Assembly: GCA_002478945.1 (NCBI GenBank)
Contig: DLKM01000001.1
Location: 78,055 to 142,054, forward strand
Direction of reading: 5' to 3'
Length of the DNA stretch: 64,000 nt
Source of the DNA: Christensenella sp. UBA7588
Lineage (GTDB): Bacteria > Bacillota > Clostridia > Christensenellales > CAG-917
Shown here: positions 1-8,622 of the stretch, in pieces
Numbering within the stretch: position 1 is the first letter of the stretch
How the letters are laid out: every line of letters begins with the position of its first letter
Notes under the pieces: model-generated
The model's database searches: none
What the model saw: only the letters and a program-made list of their open reading frames with translations
Told to the model about the DNA's origin: nothing
Translations under genes and position numbers: made by a program

Positions 1-173
1 TTCTCCCCCTTATAAAACATTATTGAAAATCTAACGATTCTATATAAAGTATATCACAGAATATGCCTCTGTCAACCCTATCGTACACTGATAAAAAGCG
101 TACTAATAAACGAGATATGCCCGTTCAAAGTTTCGAGCCGCAATGCGGCGTAGCAAAGCAATTCTTTTCTTTC

Positions 174-200
174 GTAGCAAGAGATAATTTGCCAAAGAAC
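174..200. repeat. rpsI-tail-like repeat, upstream copy
   Basis: The sequence begins GTAGCAAGAGATAATTTGCC. It matches the reverse complement of the last codons, stop and first downstream bases of rpsI (about 585-617). A third, slightly diverged copy starts at 441 in the same orientation as this one. There is no gene in 1-604: the stretch is made of these short repeats, two 101-bp repeats and GC-rich stubs such as TTCGAGCCGCA, which occurs at 132 and again near 239. Confidence 0.55.
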
Positions 201-318
201 CATTATCGTAAGCAAACGACGAACAGAATGCGCACAACTTTCGAGCCGCAAGGCGGCGCACGGAGCGCACATATTCTTGCGAAGCAAACGTTGACCAAAC
301 ACGGAGCAAGGCACACAA

Positions 319-419
319 GTCGCGAAAGCCGAGCACGCGTAGCGGAGTGTACACGGACGTACACGAGCAACACGCGCGCAGGCTGACAAAGAAAAAGCAC
401 AGCGAAAATCGCTGTGCTT
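319..419. repeat. 101-bp intergenic repeat, copy 1
   Basis: This 101-bp unit is shared, imperfectly but without length change, with 479-579. Both copies begin GTCG.GAAAG.CGAG, carry a central GTACACGGA.GTAC block and end in a perfect hairpin of the AAAGCAC..GTGCTT type. The hairpin sequence differs between copies but its pairing is kept, so the structure appears selected. No reading frame with a ribosome binding site is seen. The copy lies downstream of the ribosomal protein operon. Confidence 0.7.
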
Positions 420-478
420 GGTTGTGCGGACAACTAATGAGTAGCAAGAGATGATTTACCAAAGAGCAAACGGCAAGA

Positions 479-579
479 GTCGAGAAAGACGAGGACGTCG
501 CACGGAGCGTACACGGAAGTACGTGAGTACGACGCTCGCAGTCTGACGAAGAAAAAAGCACGGCAAAATGCCGTGCTTT
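479..579. repeat. 101-bp intergenic repeat, copy 2
   Basis: This is the second copy of the unit at 319-419. Its right end is the hairpin that serves as the rpsI terminator. It is enclosed by an inverted pair of rpsI-tail-like sequences (441-476 and 582-617), so the whole block resembles a small element with terminal inverted repeats whose right arm overlaps the last codons of rpsI. Confidence 0.7.
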
Positions 580-580
580 G
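552..580 (-). terminator. Terminator of rplM-rpsI
   Basis: On the minus strand, AAAGCACGGC, loop ATTTT-like, GCCGTGC is followed by six T's, about 25 bases after the rpsI stop codon. This is a canonical intrinsic terminator. Confidence 0.85.
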
Positions 581-604
581 ATGTTGCCGTTTGAATTTGG
601 CAAA

Positions 605-1018
605 TTATCTCTTGCTGAATTGAGGTGCTTTACGAGCCTTATGCAAACCGTATTTCTTACGTTCTTTGGCTCTCGGGTCACGAGTGAGGTAACCTTCGCT
701 CTTGAGGGTTGCTCTGTATGCTTCGCTGTCTGCGACGCAGAGCGCTCTTGCGATACCGTGACGAATTGCACCTGCTTGACCGGTGTAACCGCCGCCGTAT
801 ACGTTGACGTATACGTCGAATTTGTCGGTCGTGCCTGTTGCAACGAGAGGTTGATTGACGATGAGCTTCATCGTGTCAAGCGGGAAATACTCGTCGAGAG
901 TGCGCTTGTTAATGATGATTGCGCCTTCGCCGCCGGGGATAAGACGAACTCTTGCGATAGCGGTCTTTCTTCTGCCGGTGCCGAGATATTGAACTTTCTT
1001 GGTTTTCTTAGTAGCCAT
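605..1018 (-). CDS. rpsI: 30S ribosomal protein S9
   Basis: Encodes S9 (uS9), a small-subunit protein whose C-terminal tail reaches the P-site tRNA. The 137-residue product has the family hallmarks: a YLGTGRRKTAIARVRL N-terminal region, the central GGGYTGQAGAIRHGIARAL block and the basic tail ending in SKR. The length is normal. It lies 14 bases downstream of rplM on the same strand, the standard rplM-rpsI pair, and is followed by a strong terminator. The last codons and stop are themselves the arm of a nearby inverted repeat. The identification is firm. Confidence 0.98.
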   Translation of the reverse strand: MATKKTKKVQYLGTGRRKTAIARVRLIPGGEGAIIINKRTLDEYFPLDTMKLIVNQPLVATGTTDKFDVYVNVYGGGYTGQAGAIRHGIARALCVADSEAYRATLKSEGYLTRDPRAKERKKYGLHKARKAPQFSKR

Positions 1019-1032
1019 ATTTCACCTCTCAA

Positions 1033-1497
1033 TTAGTTGAGTTTCAACTCAACCGGGCATTGTGCCTGATGGTCGTGCTCTGCACCGACGTAAACGCGGA
1101 GTTTTTTGAGCATTTTTGCACCGAGCGTGTTCTTGGGAAGCATACCTTTGACAGCCTTGTAAACCACGAAATCGGGTTTTTCTGCCATCAATTTCTTGTA
1201 TTGAATCTCTTTGAGACCGCCGATGTATCCGGTGTGATAGCGATAATATTTGTCAACGAGCTTGTTGCCCGTGAGAACGATTTTATCGCAGTTGATTATG
1301 ATAACATGGTCGCCGCAGTCGACGTTGGGAGTGTATTGGGGTTTGTTCTTGCCTTTCAAGATTGTAGCAACTTGAGATGCGAGACGTCCGAGAACCATAT
1401 CGGTTGCGTCGACGACGTACCACTTGCTTTCCACTTCGCCCGGCTTTGCCATATAAGACTTATTGTTTTTTGCCATTGAAGACAAATCCTTAGCCAT
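1033..1497 (-). CDS. rplM: 50S ribosomal protein L13
   Basis: Encodes L13 (uL13), an early-assembling large-subunit protein. The start at 1497 is chosen because a GGAGG site lies just upstream (read on the minus strand). This gives 154 residues with a short extension (MAKDLSSMAKNNKSY) before the usual MAKPGEVE..WYVVDA start. Downstream are the family blocks GRLAS, GDHVIIINCDKIVLTGNK and the MLPKNTLG motif. A longer in-frame extension to 1656 has no ribosome binding site and overlaps the promoter, so it is rejected. First gene of the rplM-rpsI operon. Confidence 0.97.
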   Translation of the reverse strand: MAKDLSSMAKNNKSYMAKPGEVESKWYVVDATDMVLGRLASQVATILKGKNKPQYTPNVDCGDHVIIINCDKIVLTGNKLVDKYYRYHTGYIGGLKEIQYKKLMAEKPDFVVYKAVKGMLPKNTLGAKMLKKLRVYVGAEHDHQAQCPVELKLN

Positions 1498-1588
1498 AGT
1501 GCTAACCTCCATAATTTGTTTTTGTAAGGCGGATGCCGAACTCGGAGGGGCTAGTTCTTCGCAAGGCAAACTTCTTCCAAAAATATGC
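1498..1588 (-). promoter_or_regulatory. rplM 5' leader, possibly structured
   Basis: About 90 bases separate the predicted start point from the rplM start. The leader contains a short CCGA/TCGG hairpin and GC-rich segments able to pair. L13 leaders that bind their own protein are known in Bacillota, so autogenous control is possible. I could not match the known L13 leader consensus by eye, so this is only a suggestion. Confidence 0.3.
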
Positions 1589-1594
1589 TTGATA

Positions 1595-1623
1595 ATAATA
1601 TTAAATTGCGCACTATAAGTCAA
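1595..1623 (-). promoter_or_regulatory. Promoter of rplM-rpsI
   Basis: TTGACT (-35) and TATTAT (-10), separated by exactly 17 bases, minus strand. Start point expected near 1588. Confidence 0.8.
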
Positions 1624-1689
1624 GCGTTTTTCCGCAAAATTCAATCTTTTTTGCAAAAACCGAAAATTTTTGCGATTTTACACCGATTT

Positions 1690-3816
1690 TCAGGCGTTTT
1701 GTACGCCCGAGATATGCACAATCGTATGTTTGCAATCGAGGTTTTTCAAGCCTTCTATCGAGGTTTCTTTGCCGTCGATAGTCACTTTCGCTTCCTTGAC
1801 GTTTACGAGTTCGAGCGACAGTTTCTTTGTCAAAACATCCTCCGTCGGCGTTATCTCGATTTCGTATTCTCCGTTATCGGTTTTGCGCATATCGAAGTCG
1901 ATTTTGCCTTGCTCGTCAAGCATCGTAAACTTGTTCTGTCCGAGATAAACGCGCGCTTTGACGTCGGAAAACTCGGTGGAATTGCCTTCCGCTTCGAGCA
2001 TAGGAATTATGCCGCCTTCTTTGACGAAAACGGGATATTCCGCAAGCGAAAAATCTTGCGTATACACCTTTCCGCCCTCGTATTTTTTACCGTCGAAAAA
2101 GCCCGTCCAATTTCCTTCAGACAGCCAAAAGGAGTGTTTAGATACACCGTTTTTGCTCTTTTTTGTAATCGGACAAACGAGCATTTGCTCTCCGAAGAAA
2201 TACTGATTGCGCCACTTTTTGCTATATGCGTTTTTGTCGTTTTTGACGTAATAATACATCGGACAAATAAGCGGAATCCCTTCGGTTGCCGTGCGCACGT
2301 TTGCGGTATACAGATATGGCAAAAGCGCGTGGCGCAAACGCAAATAGTCCTCTGCGATGCTTTCGACTTTCGGATAATTCCACGGCTCTTTGCTCATTGC
2401 CTTGTTGTTGGAATGCAAACGATTTATCGGAGAAAATACGCCGTATTGAAGCCATCTCAAATACAATTCGTTGTCGCCTTTGCCGAACAAATGTCCGCCG
2501 ATGTCGTGCGACCACCAAGTGTAGCCTGCGTTTGACGCAAGCGCGGTAAAATACGGTTGCAGGCGCAAACTGTTCCACACCACCCAAGTATCTCCCGAAA
2601 AGCCGAGCGGATACCTGTGCGAGCCGAGACCTGCGTATCTCGAAAGTATAATGCCCTTATTGCCGTTTCGACAAATATCGAGCATATGGTAATGATTGAG
2701 AAGCCAAAGCGGGTCGAGACCTTTCATATCCGACTTTGTGCCTTGTTGCCAGTCTATCCACCAAAAATCAACGCCCATTTTTTCGTAAGGATGATGCAAA
2801 ATATCGAAGTATGCGTCACGGAACTTTTCGTTTGTAAGGTCAAAACGCACCGTTTCTTTGGTCGTCGCGTCGATTCCGCACGCCTTTGCCATATCGGGAT
2901 ATTGCTCCTCAAAATATCTCACGCCGTCACGAGGATGCAAGTTCATCGTAACCGCAAGATTGCGCCCTTTCAGATTTTTCAGGAATGCCTCGGGGTCGGG
3001 GAAAAGCTCTCTTTCAAACGTGTAACCCGTCCACCCCGCGCCTTGGAAAGATTTGTATTCCGCGTCTTTGGGCGTATTCTTGACGATATGCCAATCCATA
3101 TCTATCGTCGCGACGGTAAGCGGAATATTCTTTTGCTCGAACTTGTCCATAAGCTCAAGATATTCCTTGTCCGTATATGCGTGATAGCGCGACCACCAGT
3201 TGCCGAGCGCGTATTTCGGAAGAACGGGCGTATATCCCGTAAGCGCATAAAACTCTTTGAGTCCGCCAAGATAATCGTCTCCGAAAGCCAAGACGTATTT
3301 GTCAACGCCGATTTTTTCTCTTGCACCGACGCTTCCGTCCTCATTCAAAAGCACGGATTTTCCGTCGTCGATTTCGCTTATTCCGTTGGTCGCAAAAATA
3401 CCTTTCCTTATGTGAGCAAGGCAAAAATGGTCCTTAAATTCTATCGGAGTTTTCCAACCTCCCACGATACCGAAAGTGCCGTCCAAAGTGCGTGCCGTGC
3501 CTCCAAGATTGTCTACGTTGTTTGCCGTGCGCCACTCTTTGTCATCGGTGGTTTTTACGAAAACTCTCGTATTGTCAAGGTCGATACAAAACATATACGC
3601 TTGCGTCGTAACAAGCACTTTATCCTTGGTTTTTTGCACGTTAAACTGCGGCTGTGCGAAATCGCGACACACGACGAGTTGAGTCCTCTTGTCGGTAAAC
3701 TCTCCTTTTTCGACGCGAACGATTCTGTCACTCAAAACGCTTATTCTTACGTCGTCGTATATCAATACGTTCAGCCCGTTCGCAGGCGCAATATCAACGG
3801 AAAATCTCATTTTCAA
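1690..3816 (-). CDS. Glycoside hydrolase family 31 (alpha-glucosidase-like)
   Basis: A 708-residue retaining alpha-glycosidase of family GH31. The order is an N-terminal beta-sandwich (about 1-200), a (beta/alpha)8 barrel and C-terminal beta domains. The catalytic nucleophile is Asp355 in WWIDWQQ and the acid/base is Asp409 in GFSGDTW, both in their family contexts. TWWSHDIGGH, which lines the -1 subsite, follows. There is no signal peptide, so the enzyme is cytoplasmic and probably acts on imported oligosaccharides or glycosides. Substrate (alpha-glucoside, alpha-xyloside or other) cannot be read from the sequence. It is monocistronic, with its own promoter and an AGAGG site before the start. 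Confidence 0.93.
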   Translation of the reverse strand: MKMRFSVDIAPANGLNVLIYDDVRISVLSDRIVRVEKGEFTDKRTQLVVCRDFAQPQFNVQKTKDKVLVTTQAYMFCIDLDNTRVFVKTTDDKEWRTANNVDNLGGTARTLDGTFGIVGGWKTPIEFKDHFCLAHIRKGIFATNGISEIDDGKSVLLNEDGSVGAREKIGVDKYVLAFGDDYLGGLKEFYALTGYTPVLPKYALGNWWSRYHAYTDKEYLELMDKFEQKNIPLTVATIDMDWHIVKNTPKDAEYKSFQGAGWTGYTFERELFPDPEAFLKNLKGRNLAVTMNLHPRDGVRYFEEQYPDMAKACGIDATTKETVRFDLTNEKFRDAYFDILHHPYEKMGVDFWWIDWQQGTKSDMKGLDPLWLLNHYHMLDICRNGNKGIILSRYAGLGSHRYPLGFSGDTWVVWNSLRLQPYFTALASNAGYTWWSHDIGGHLFGKGDNELYLRWLQYGVFSPINRLHSNNKAMSKEPWNYPKVESIAEDYLRLRHALLPYLYTANVRTATEGIPLICPMYYYVKNDKNAYSKKWRNQYFFGEQMLVCPITKKSKNGVSKHSFWLSEGNWTGFFDGKKYEGGKVYTQDFSLAEYPVFVKEGGIIPMLEAEGNSTEFSDVKARVYLGQNKFTMLDEQGKIDFDMRKTDNGEYEIEITPTEDVLTKKLSLELVNVKEAKVTIDGKETSIEGLKNLDCKHTIVHISGVQNA

Positions 3817-3843
3817 TCCTCTGTCAAGTTATTTTGCTATTTT

Positions 3844-3872
3844 ATAATAGCAAAGAAGCAACAGCGTGTCAA
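3844..3872 (-). promoter_or_regulatory. Promoter of the GH31 gene
   Basis: Perfect TTGACA -35 and TATTAT -10 with 17 bases between them, minus strand, giving a leader of about 20 bases. A hairpin (TTCGGGTG..CACCCGAA, about 3893-3918) sits just upstream and could be an operator or the end of the preceding transcript. Confidence 0.85.
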
Positions 3873-4018
3873 TGATGAAAACTCTCACTTATTCGGGTGT
3901 GGGTGTCCCACCCGAACAAGAATAGTTTGAGTTACGCTCTACACTTATGTAGAGGACGAGATAAGTACAACAACCACCCGTATTTGACTAAAACGCAATA
4001 AACAGATGAAGAACAAGA

Positions 4019-4083
4019 AAGAGCCGTCCGAACGGCAACCCTAATTTACTAAGCGTAAATGAGTTGACGAGCGGACGGCTCTG
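4019..4083 (-). terminator. Terminator-like inverted repeat after oadB
   Basis: AGAGCCGTCCG and CGGACGGCTCT pair across a loop of about 41 bases that holds its own small hairpin (TTTACG/CGTAAA type). On the minus strand it is followed by TTTCTTGTTCTTC. It lies about 30 bases past the oadB stop and is probably the end of the decarboxylase operon. The long loop and weak T-tract lower confidence. Confidence 0.55.
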
Positions 4084-4110
4084 ACACAGTTATTCGCTGT
4101 TTAGTGCGTT

Positions 4111-5304
4111 TTAGCCGAATACGGCGAGAAGGAAGCCTGCGGCAACCGCCGACCCTATAACACCTGCCACGTTCGGTCCCATTGCGTGCATAAGGAGATA
4201 GTTGCCTCTGTTGTACTGAAGTCCTACGACGTTGGAGACACGAGCCGCCATAGGCACGGCAGAAACGCCTGCAGAGCCGATAAGCGGGTTGATTTTGCCT
4301 TTGGAAATGACGTACAGGAGCTTGCCGATGAGAAGTCCGCAAATCGTTGCGAGAACGAAACCTGCAAGTCCGAGGAATACGATTTTGAGAGTGTCCAAAG
4401 AGAGGAACGTTGCACCGACTGCCGTTGCGCCGACAGATATACCGAGGAACAACGTAACGATGTTCATAAGTGCGTTTTGTGCGGTGTCGCTCAAACGCTC
4501 GGTAACTCCGCACTCACGCAAGAGATTGCCGAACATAAGGCTTCCGAGAAGCGGAGCGACCGACGGCAAGAGCAAGGAAACGATGACGGTAACGAGAATC
4601 GGGAAGATAACTTTCTCTTTCTTGCTGACCTTGCGGGTTTCTTGCATAACCGCAATACGCTCTTTCTTTGTTGTGAGCAACTTCATAAACGGCGGTTGCA
4701 ACAGCGGAATAAGAGCCATATACGAATAAGCCGCGACTGCGATAGGCGCAAGCAACTCGGGTGCGAGCGACTTCGTAAGGAAGATAGCGGTAGGACCGTC
4801 TGCGCCTGCGATGATAGAGATTGACGCGGCAGGACCGCCATCGAATCCCATTGCCGCAGCGAGAATAAGGACGAGATAAATGCCGCCTTGCGCCGCCGCG
4901 CCGAGAATAAGCGAACTCGGACGAGAAAGCATAGGACCGAAGTCCGTCATTGCGCCGACTCCCATAAAGATGAGGCAAGGATAAACACCCGTCTTTACGC
5001 CTATATAAAGAATGTCAAGCAATCCGCCGTGTCGCAAAACTTCGAGATAATCTACGCCTTTTGCGACCGCATCGGGACCCGTCCACCACTCGGAGTGATA
5101 CATCTCTCCTCCGGGGAGGTTGGTCAACAACATACCGAACGCAATCCCCACGAGGAGCAACGGCTCGAATTGCTTTTTGATGCCGAGATAGAGGAAGAAG
5201 AAAGCAATGATAATCATTATTATCGACTTCCAACCGTCGCCGACTCCGAACAGATGGTATCCGCTTCCGTTCCAGATATTTTCTAAGATTTTGCCGATGT
5301 CCAT
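4111..5304 (-). CDS. oadB: Na+-translocating decarboxylase beta subunit
   Basis: A 397-residue integral membrane subunit that couples decarboxylation of carboxybiotin to Na+ export. About ten hydrophobic segments are visible. The family motif GADGPTAIF (residues 167-175) contains the aspartate essential for Na+ and proton movement. A GAGGTAATTT site precedes the start. It is the last gene of oadA-oadG-biotin carrier-oadB, after an 8-base gap. The set most likely decarboxylates oxaloacetate to pyruvate while pumping Na+. Methylmalonyl- or glutaconyl-CoA decarboxylases use close relatives of this subunit, but the alpha subunit here is of the oxaloacetate type. Confidence 0.95.
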   Translation of the reverse strand: MDIGKILENIWNGSGYHLFGVGDGWKSIIMIIIAFFFLYLGIKKQFEPLLLVGIAFGMLLTNLPGGEMYHSEWWTGPDAVAKGVDYLEVLRHGGLLDILYIGVKTGVYPCLIFMGVGAMTDFGPMLSRPSSLILGAAAQGGIYLVLILAAAMGFDGGPAASISIIAGADGPTAIFLTKSLAPELLAPIAVAAYSYMALIPLLQPPFMKLLTTKKERIAVMQETRKVSKKEKVIFPILVTVIVSLLLPSVAPLLGSLMFGNLLRECGVTERLSDTAQNALMNIVTLFLGISVGATAVGATFLSLDTLKIVFLGLAGFVLATICGLLIGKLLYVISKGKINPLIGSAGVSAVPMAARVSNVVGLQYNRGNYLLMHAMGPNVAGVIGSAVAAGFLLAVFG

Positions 5305-5312
5305 AAATTACC

Positions 5313-5702
5313 TCACAGAAGTTCGACGAGGGGTGCGCCCGTTTGAACGCTTGCGCCCTTCTGCACAAAGACTTGACCTATTTTGCCGTCTTTATCGGCG
5401 TAAATCTCGTTTTCCATCTTCATTGCCTCGAGAATGACAAGCACGTCGCCTTTTTTGACTTGTTGTCCGCTCGTAACCTTTACGGCGTTGATTGTGCCGG
5501 GCATCGGCGCGACGATTGCGTTTGCGCCAGCAGTCGCAACGGGAGCCGCTTGCGCAGGTGCCGCGGTTTGAACGTGTGCTTGAGCGACGGGTGCGGGTGC
5601 GCTTTGCGGAAGCGCGGCGTCGTATTCCGCTTGAATCACGGCTTCGCCTTTTTCCACTTCCACTTCATATATTTTGCCGTTGAGAGTAACCTTGTAAATC
5701 AT
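5313..5702 (-). CDS. Biotin carboxyl carrier protein of the decarboxylase
   Basis: A 129-residue biotinyl carrier. An Ala/Pro-rich flexible linker (about 33-60) leads to a biotinyl domain with EAMKMEN, where Lys95 is the biotinylation site. It shuttles CO2 from the OadA active site to the membrane subunit OadB. In many species this domain is fused to the C-terminus of OadA; here it is a separate polypeptide. Its ATG overlaps the stop of oadG by four bases (ATGA), indicating translational coupling. An acetyl-CoA carboxylase carrier is unlikely given the operon. Confidence 0.93.
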   Translation of the reverse strand: MIYKVTLNGKIYEVEVEKGEAVIQAEYDAALPQSAPAPVAQAHVQTAAPAQAAPVATAGANAIVAPMPGTINAVKVTSGQQVKKGDVLVILEAMKMENEIYADKDGKIGQVFVQKGASVQTGAPLVELL

Positions 5703-6127
5703 TTTTCTTCCTCCACTCTTTTGATGGATTTGAAGCGCAACTCGTTGAGAGGAGTTTGCGTTTCGTCTGCGACGATTGCCATAATCATTGCCGCGTCGCG
5801 CTCGTCGGTATTGATGAGCTTAAGCTCTCCGCAAGTGCCTTGCGCATATTGTTTTTCTTCGACTTGAGTATCTTCTTGTTTTTCCTTTTTCTTTTTCCAG
5901 AACATCATTTTTTGCTTTGCGTTCTGCATTTTCTCATTCCACTCGGGGTGCTTTTCGCGCAGTTTTTCACTGCCTTCGAAAATCTTGCCTTCGAGTTGTA
6001 CGATGAGCATCAAAAGGATAAGAACGACAAACACGATAACCGTACCTATGAGCGCGAGAAGCGCTGCGTTGCCGACGCTAAGTTTGTCTCTTGCCTCAAG
6101 AATACCGCTTAAAAGCATATATCCCAT
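5699..6127 (-). CDS. oadG: Oxaloacetate decarboxylase gamma-type subunit
   Basis: A 142-residue protein with one N-terminal transmembrane helix (about 20-44) followed by a charged Lys/Glu-rich cytoplasmic tail, the usual OadG organisation. OadG anchors the alpha subunit to the membrane beta subunit and stabilises the complex. The tail segment GELKLINTDERDAAMIMAIVA is typical of clostridial gamma subunits. GAGGTGAAAT precedes the ATG. It sits between oadA (8-base gap) and the biotin carrier (4-base overlap). Confidence 0.85.
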   Translation of the reverse strand: MGYMLLSGILEARDKLSVGNAALLALIGTVIVFVVLILLMLIVQLEGKIFEGSEKLREKHPEWNEKMQNAKQKMMFWKKKKEKQEDTQVEEKQYAQGTCGELKLINTDERDAAMIMAIVADETQTPLNELRFKSIKRVEEEK

Positions 6128-6135
6128 ATTTCACC

Positions 6136-7536
6136 TCATTCGATAGGAGCGATTGTGTATTTGACCACTTTTTCTTCTTTTGCCTTGCGTGCGTCGAAGA
6201 ATTTTTCCGCAACTTGCGGGAAAAGAATATACGAGAGGACGTCCTCGTCGCTCTTTGCGGTTTCGCCGAGTTCGGCTTTGGTTTTTTCAAAGACGGGTTC
6301 GAGCGTGTCTGCGTATCTGCCCTCGATTGGCTTCTCGTCGCCGAGAACTTTTGCCATAACGTCGGGATTGATGGGAGCGGGCGACGTGCCGTATTCGCCT
6401 CTGCAATACGCCTTGACTTCCTTGGAGATATTCTTGTATCTCTCGCCTGCAAGCACGTTGTTGGTTGCCTGAACGCCCACCATTTGGCTCATAGGAGTTA
6501 CGAGCGGCGGATAACCGAGGTCTGCTCTGACCTTGGGAGTTTCTTCAAGCACTTGCTCGAATTTGTCCATAGCGTTTTGCGCTTTGAGTTGCGACACGAG
6601 GTTGGAGAGCATACCGCCGGGGACTTTGTAATTGAGTGCGTCCGTATCCGTTGCGAGCATCTTGGGATTGAGCGTACCGTCCTTAAGATAGCCGTCACGG
6701 ATAGGCTTGAAGTAATCGTTGACTTTCTTGAGCGTCGCGTCGTCGAGTCCCGTCTCGTAACCGAGCTGCTTGAGAGCAAAGTTGATTGTTTCGGTTGCAG
6801 GTTGGCTCGTGCCGCCGCTAAAGCAAGACGTTGCCGTATCGATTACGTCCACGCCTGCCTCGATTGCTTTCATATACGTCATATAAGCCATACCCGTCGT
6901 GCAATGAGTGTGCAAAACTACGGGGATTTTGACTTCGTTCTTGATTGCGCCGATAAGTTCGTACGCCTCAAACGGAGTCATCGTGCCTGCCATATCTTTG
7001 ACGCAGATTGTGTTCACGCCCATATTTTCGAGTTCTTTTGCCATTTTTGCAAAAGCGTCGAGCGTATGAACGGGGCTTTGCGTATAACTGATTGCGCCCG
7101 ATACCATCGCGCCGCATTTGAGTGCGGTTTTGGTTGCGGTTTCAAGGTTGCGCAAGTCGTTGAGCGCGTCGAAAATACGAATGATGTCAATGCCGTTGTC
7201 AACGGATTTTTCCACGAACATCTTGACGATTTCGTCGGGATAATGCTTGTATCCCAAGAGGTTTTGACCTCTCAAAAGCATTTGCAATTTTGTGTCGGGC
7301 ATTGCCTTGCGGATGTTGCGCAAACGTTGCCACGGGTCCTCGTCGAGGTATCTCAGGCACACGTCGAACACGGCTCCGCCCCAGCATTCAACGGAATAAT
7401 ATCCCGCTTGGTTCATCGTCGGAAGAATGTCGGCAAATTTGGAATACGGCATACGCGTCGCAATCAAAGATTGATTTGCGTCTCTAAGCACCGTTTCCGT
7501 AAACAAAACTTTTTGTTTATTAACGTCGTTTCCCAT
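6136..7536 (-). CDS. oadA: Oxaloacetate decarboxylase alpha subunit (carboxyltransferase)
   Basis: A 466-residue carboxyltransferase that moves the carboxyl group of oxaloacetate to biotin. It has the TETVLRDANQSL motif at the start of the TIM barrel, the catalytic-lysine region ICVKDMAG and the metal-binding HTHCTTGMA motif, then the C-terminal conserved carboxylase domain. It lacks a fused biotinyl domain; that domain is encoded two genes downstream. The start at 7536 has GGAGG six bases upstream. An in-frame ATG eight codons earlier has no such site. The related 5S subunit of transcarboxylase or a pyruvate carboxylase fragment are alternatives, made unlikely by oadG and oadB. Confidence 0.94.
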   Translation of the reverse strand: MGNDVNKQKVLFTETVLRDANQSLIATRMPYSKFADILPTMNQAGYYSVECWGGAVFDVCLRYLDEDPWQRLRNIRKAMPDTKLQMLLRGQNLLGYKHYPDEIVKMFVEKSVDNGIDIIRIFDALNDLRNLETATKTALKCGAMVSGAISYTQSPVHTLDAFAKMAKELENMGVNTICVKDMAGTMTPFEAYELIGAIKNEVKIPVVLHTHCTTGMAYMTYMKAIEAGVDVIDTATSCFSGGTSQPATETINFALKQLGYETGLDDATLKKVNDYFKPIRDGYLKDGTLNPKMLATDTDALNYKVPGGMLSNLVSQLKAQNAMDKFEQVLEETPKVRADLGYPPLVTPMSQMVGVQATNNVLAGERYKNISKEVKAYCRGEYGTSPAPINPDVMAKVLGDEKPIEGRYADTLEPVFEKTKAELGETAKSDEDVLSYILFPQVAEKFFDARKAKEEKVVKYTIAPIE

Positions 7537-7564
7537 AAGGGCCTCCAAAAAATAATTCATAGGA

Positions 7565-7593
7565 ATTATAGCAAACTTTCAAATTCAACACAA
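7565..7593 (-). promoter_or_regulatory. Promoter of the oad operon
   Basis: Consensus TATAAT -10 with a weak -35 (TTGTGT) 17 bases away, minus strand. Predicted leader of about 20 bases carrying the GGAGG site. Confidence 0.65.
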
Positions 7594-7722
7594 CTTGTTT
7601 GCGAATATATAGATAAAAAAATATTTATTTATTTTTCAATAACCGTAACACATCTTGCGATTTATACGTTTTCAATACGTTCGTACGATAATTCGAACGC
7701 AAACGATGCGTCAATAACAACG

Positions 7723-7753
7723 AAAAACCGCTTGCGACTTGCAAGCGGTTTTG
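7723..7753. terminator. Bidirectional terminator
   Basis: AAAACCGCTTGC, a short loop and GCAAGCGGTTTT are flanked by A and T runs on both sides. It ends the lipoprotein operon on the minus strand. Confidence 0.85.
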
Positions 7754-7775
7754 CGATATATCTGCGTTAAAATCG

Positions 7776-8609
7776 TTATGCGGTTTTCAAACCGATGTTT
7801 ATATCCATAAATTCGAGGCGAAGCCACAGTTTCTTAACGCCGTCCTCCTCCGTCATCGTAAACACTCCGAAAGGCTCGGTGTCGGGATTGTCCTTGACGT
7901 TGTAGCCGAGATAAATCGCGGTATATTGCTTTCCGTCGGAACCCGTGAGATACCTTATTGCGTATTGCGTGTCAAACGTAAGTCGAAGAACCGTGTCTTT
8001 GGGAATGAGCGAGAGCAAATTACCGGGGAGCGACTTGTTTTGCGCGACGTATTGCAACGCTTCTTTCACGCCCTCGTCCTCGTAGTCGAGTCCGTCGATG
8101 TTGAAGCCGAGGCTGTGTTGAATAAGTCCGAGCGCGCCCTTCAAATCCGCCGCCTCTATTTTTGCGGTAAATCCGGGGAACATCGGCTCGACGTAATAGC
8201 TCAAACTTTGAGAAATGTCTATACTTCCGAGCAAAGCGGATACGTCCAAGTTCAGTTTTTCGAGAATAGAATCAAGATTCCCGAACAAGCCGTCTTTGGT
8301 TTGCACTTGCGCGTGGAGCATACCGTCTTTGCCGAACTCGAAATAGGTTTGTTCCTGATTGAGCGCGATATTCTCAATCATATTCAACGAACCGCTTTCG
8401 CCGTCCTCTCCGCCGTTGATTTGCCCCATAAAATCGGTGGTTTTGTTATCGATATAAAATCTCGTATTTTCGTTGAATTGCGCAGGTTTTGCATCGGATT
8501 TCCCCGATTTGTCGTCATTTTCATCGCACGCCGCAAGCGCGAATACGCAACAGCAAAGCACAAGCGTCACAATTATTATTGCGGATATTCTGACAAAATT
8601 CTTTTTCAT
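7776..8609 (-). CDS. Lipoprotein of unknown function
   Basis: A 277-residue predicted lipoprotein. An N-terminal hydrophobic segment ends in a lipobox (ALAAC), followed by an Asp/Ser/Lys-rich linker. The rest is a soluble extracytoplasmic domain without a motif I recognise. GAGGGGG precedes the ATG. It lies 13 bases after the SGNH hydrolase on the same strand, so the two probably share a transcript and may act on the same surface substrate; that link is inference. Confidence 0.75.
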   Translation of the reverse strand: MKKNFVRISAIIIVTLVLCCCVFALAACDENDDKSGKSDAKPAQFNENTRFYIDNKTTDFMGQINGGEDGESGSLNMIENIALNQEQTYFEFGKDGMLHAQVQTKDGLFGNLDSILEKLNLDVSALLGSIDISQSLSYYVEPMFPGFTAKIEAADLKGALGLIQHSLGFNIDGLDYEDEGVKEALQYVAQNKSLPGNLLSLIPKDTVLRLTFDTQYAIRYLTGSDGKQYTAIYLGYNVKDNPDTEPFGVFTMTEEDGVKKLWLRLEFMDINIGLKTA

Positions 8610-8622
8610 TTTATCGTCCCCC

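Noticed and set aside
103..843. 246-residue minus-strand frame over rpsI and the repeats
   Set aside because: It overlaps rpsI in another frame and reads through terminator hairpins; no ribosome binding site.
1585..2535. Long plus-strand reading frame opposite the GH31 gene, and similar ones at 2557-3930, 6091-7770 and 31214-32677
   Set aside because: They mirror the codon pattern of well-identified minus-strand genes, lack ribosome binding sites and give low-complexity Phe/Arg-rich products unlike any family.
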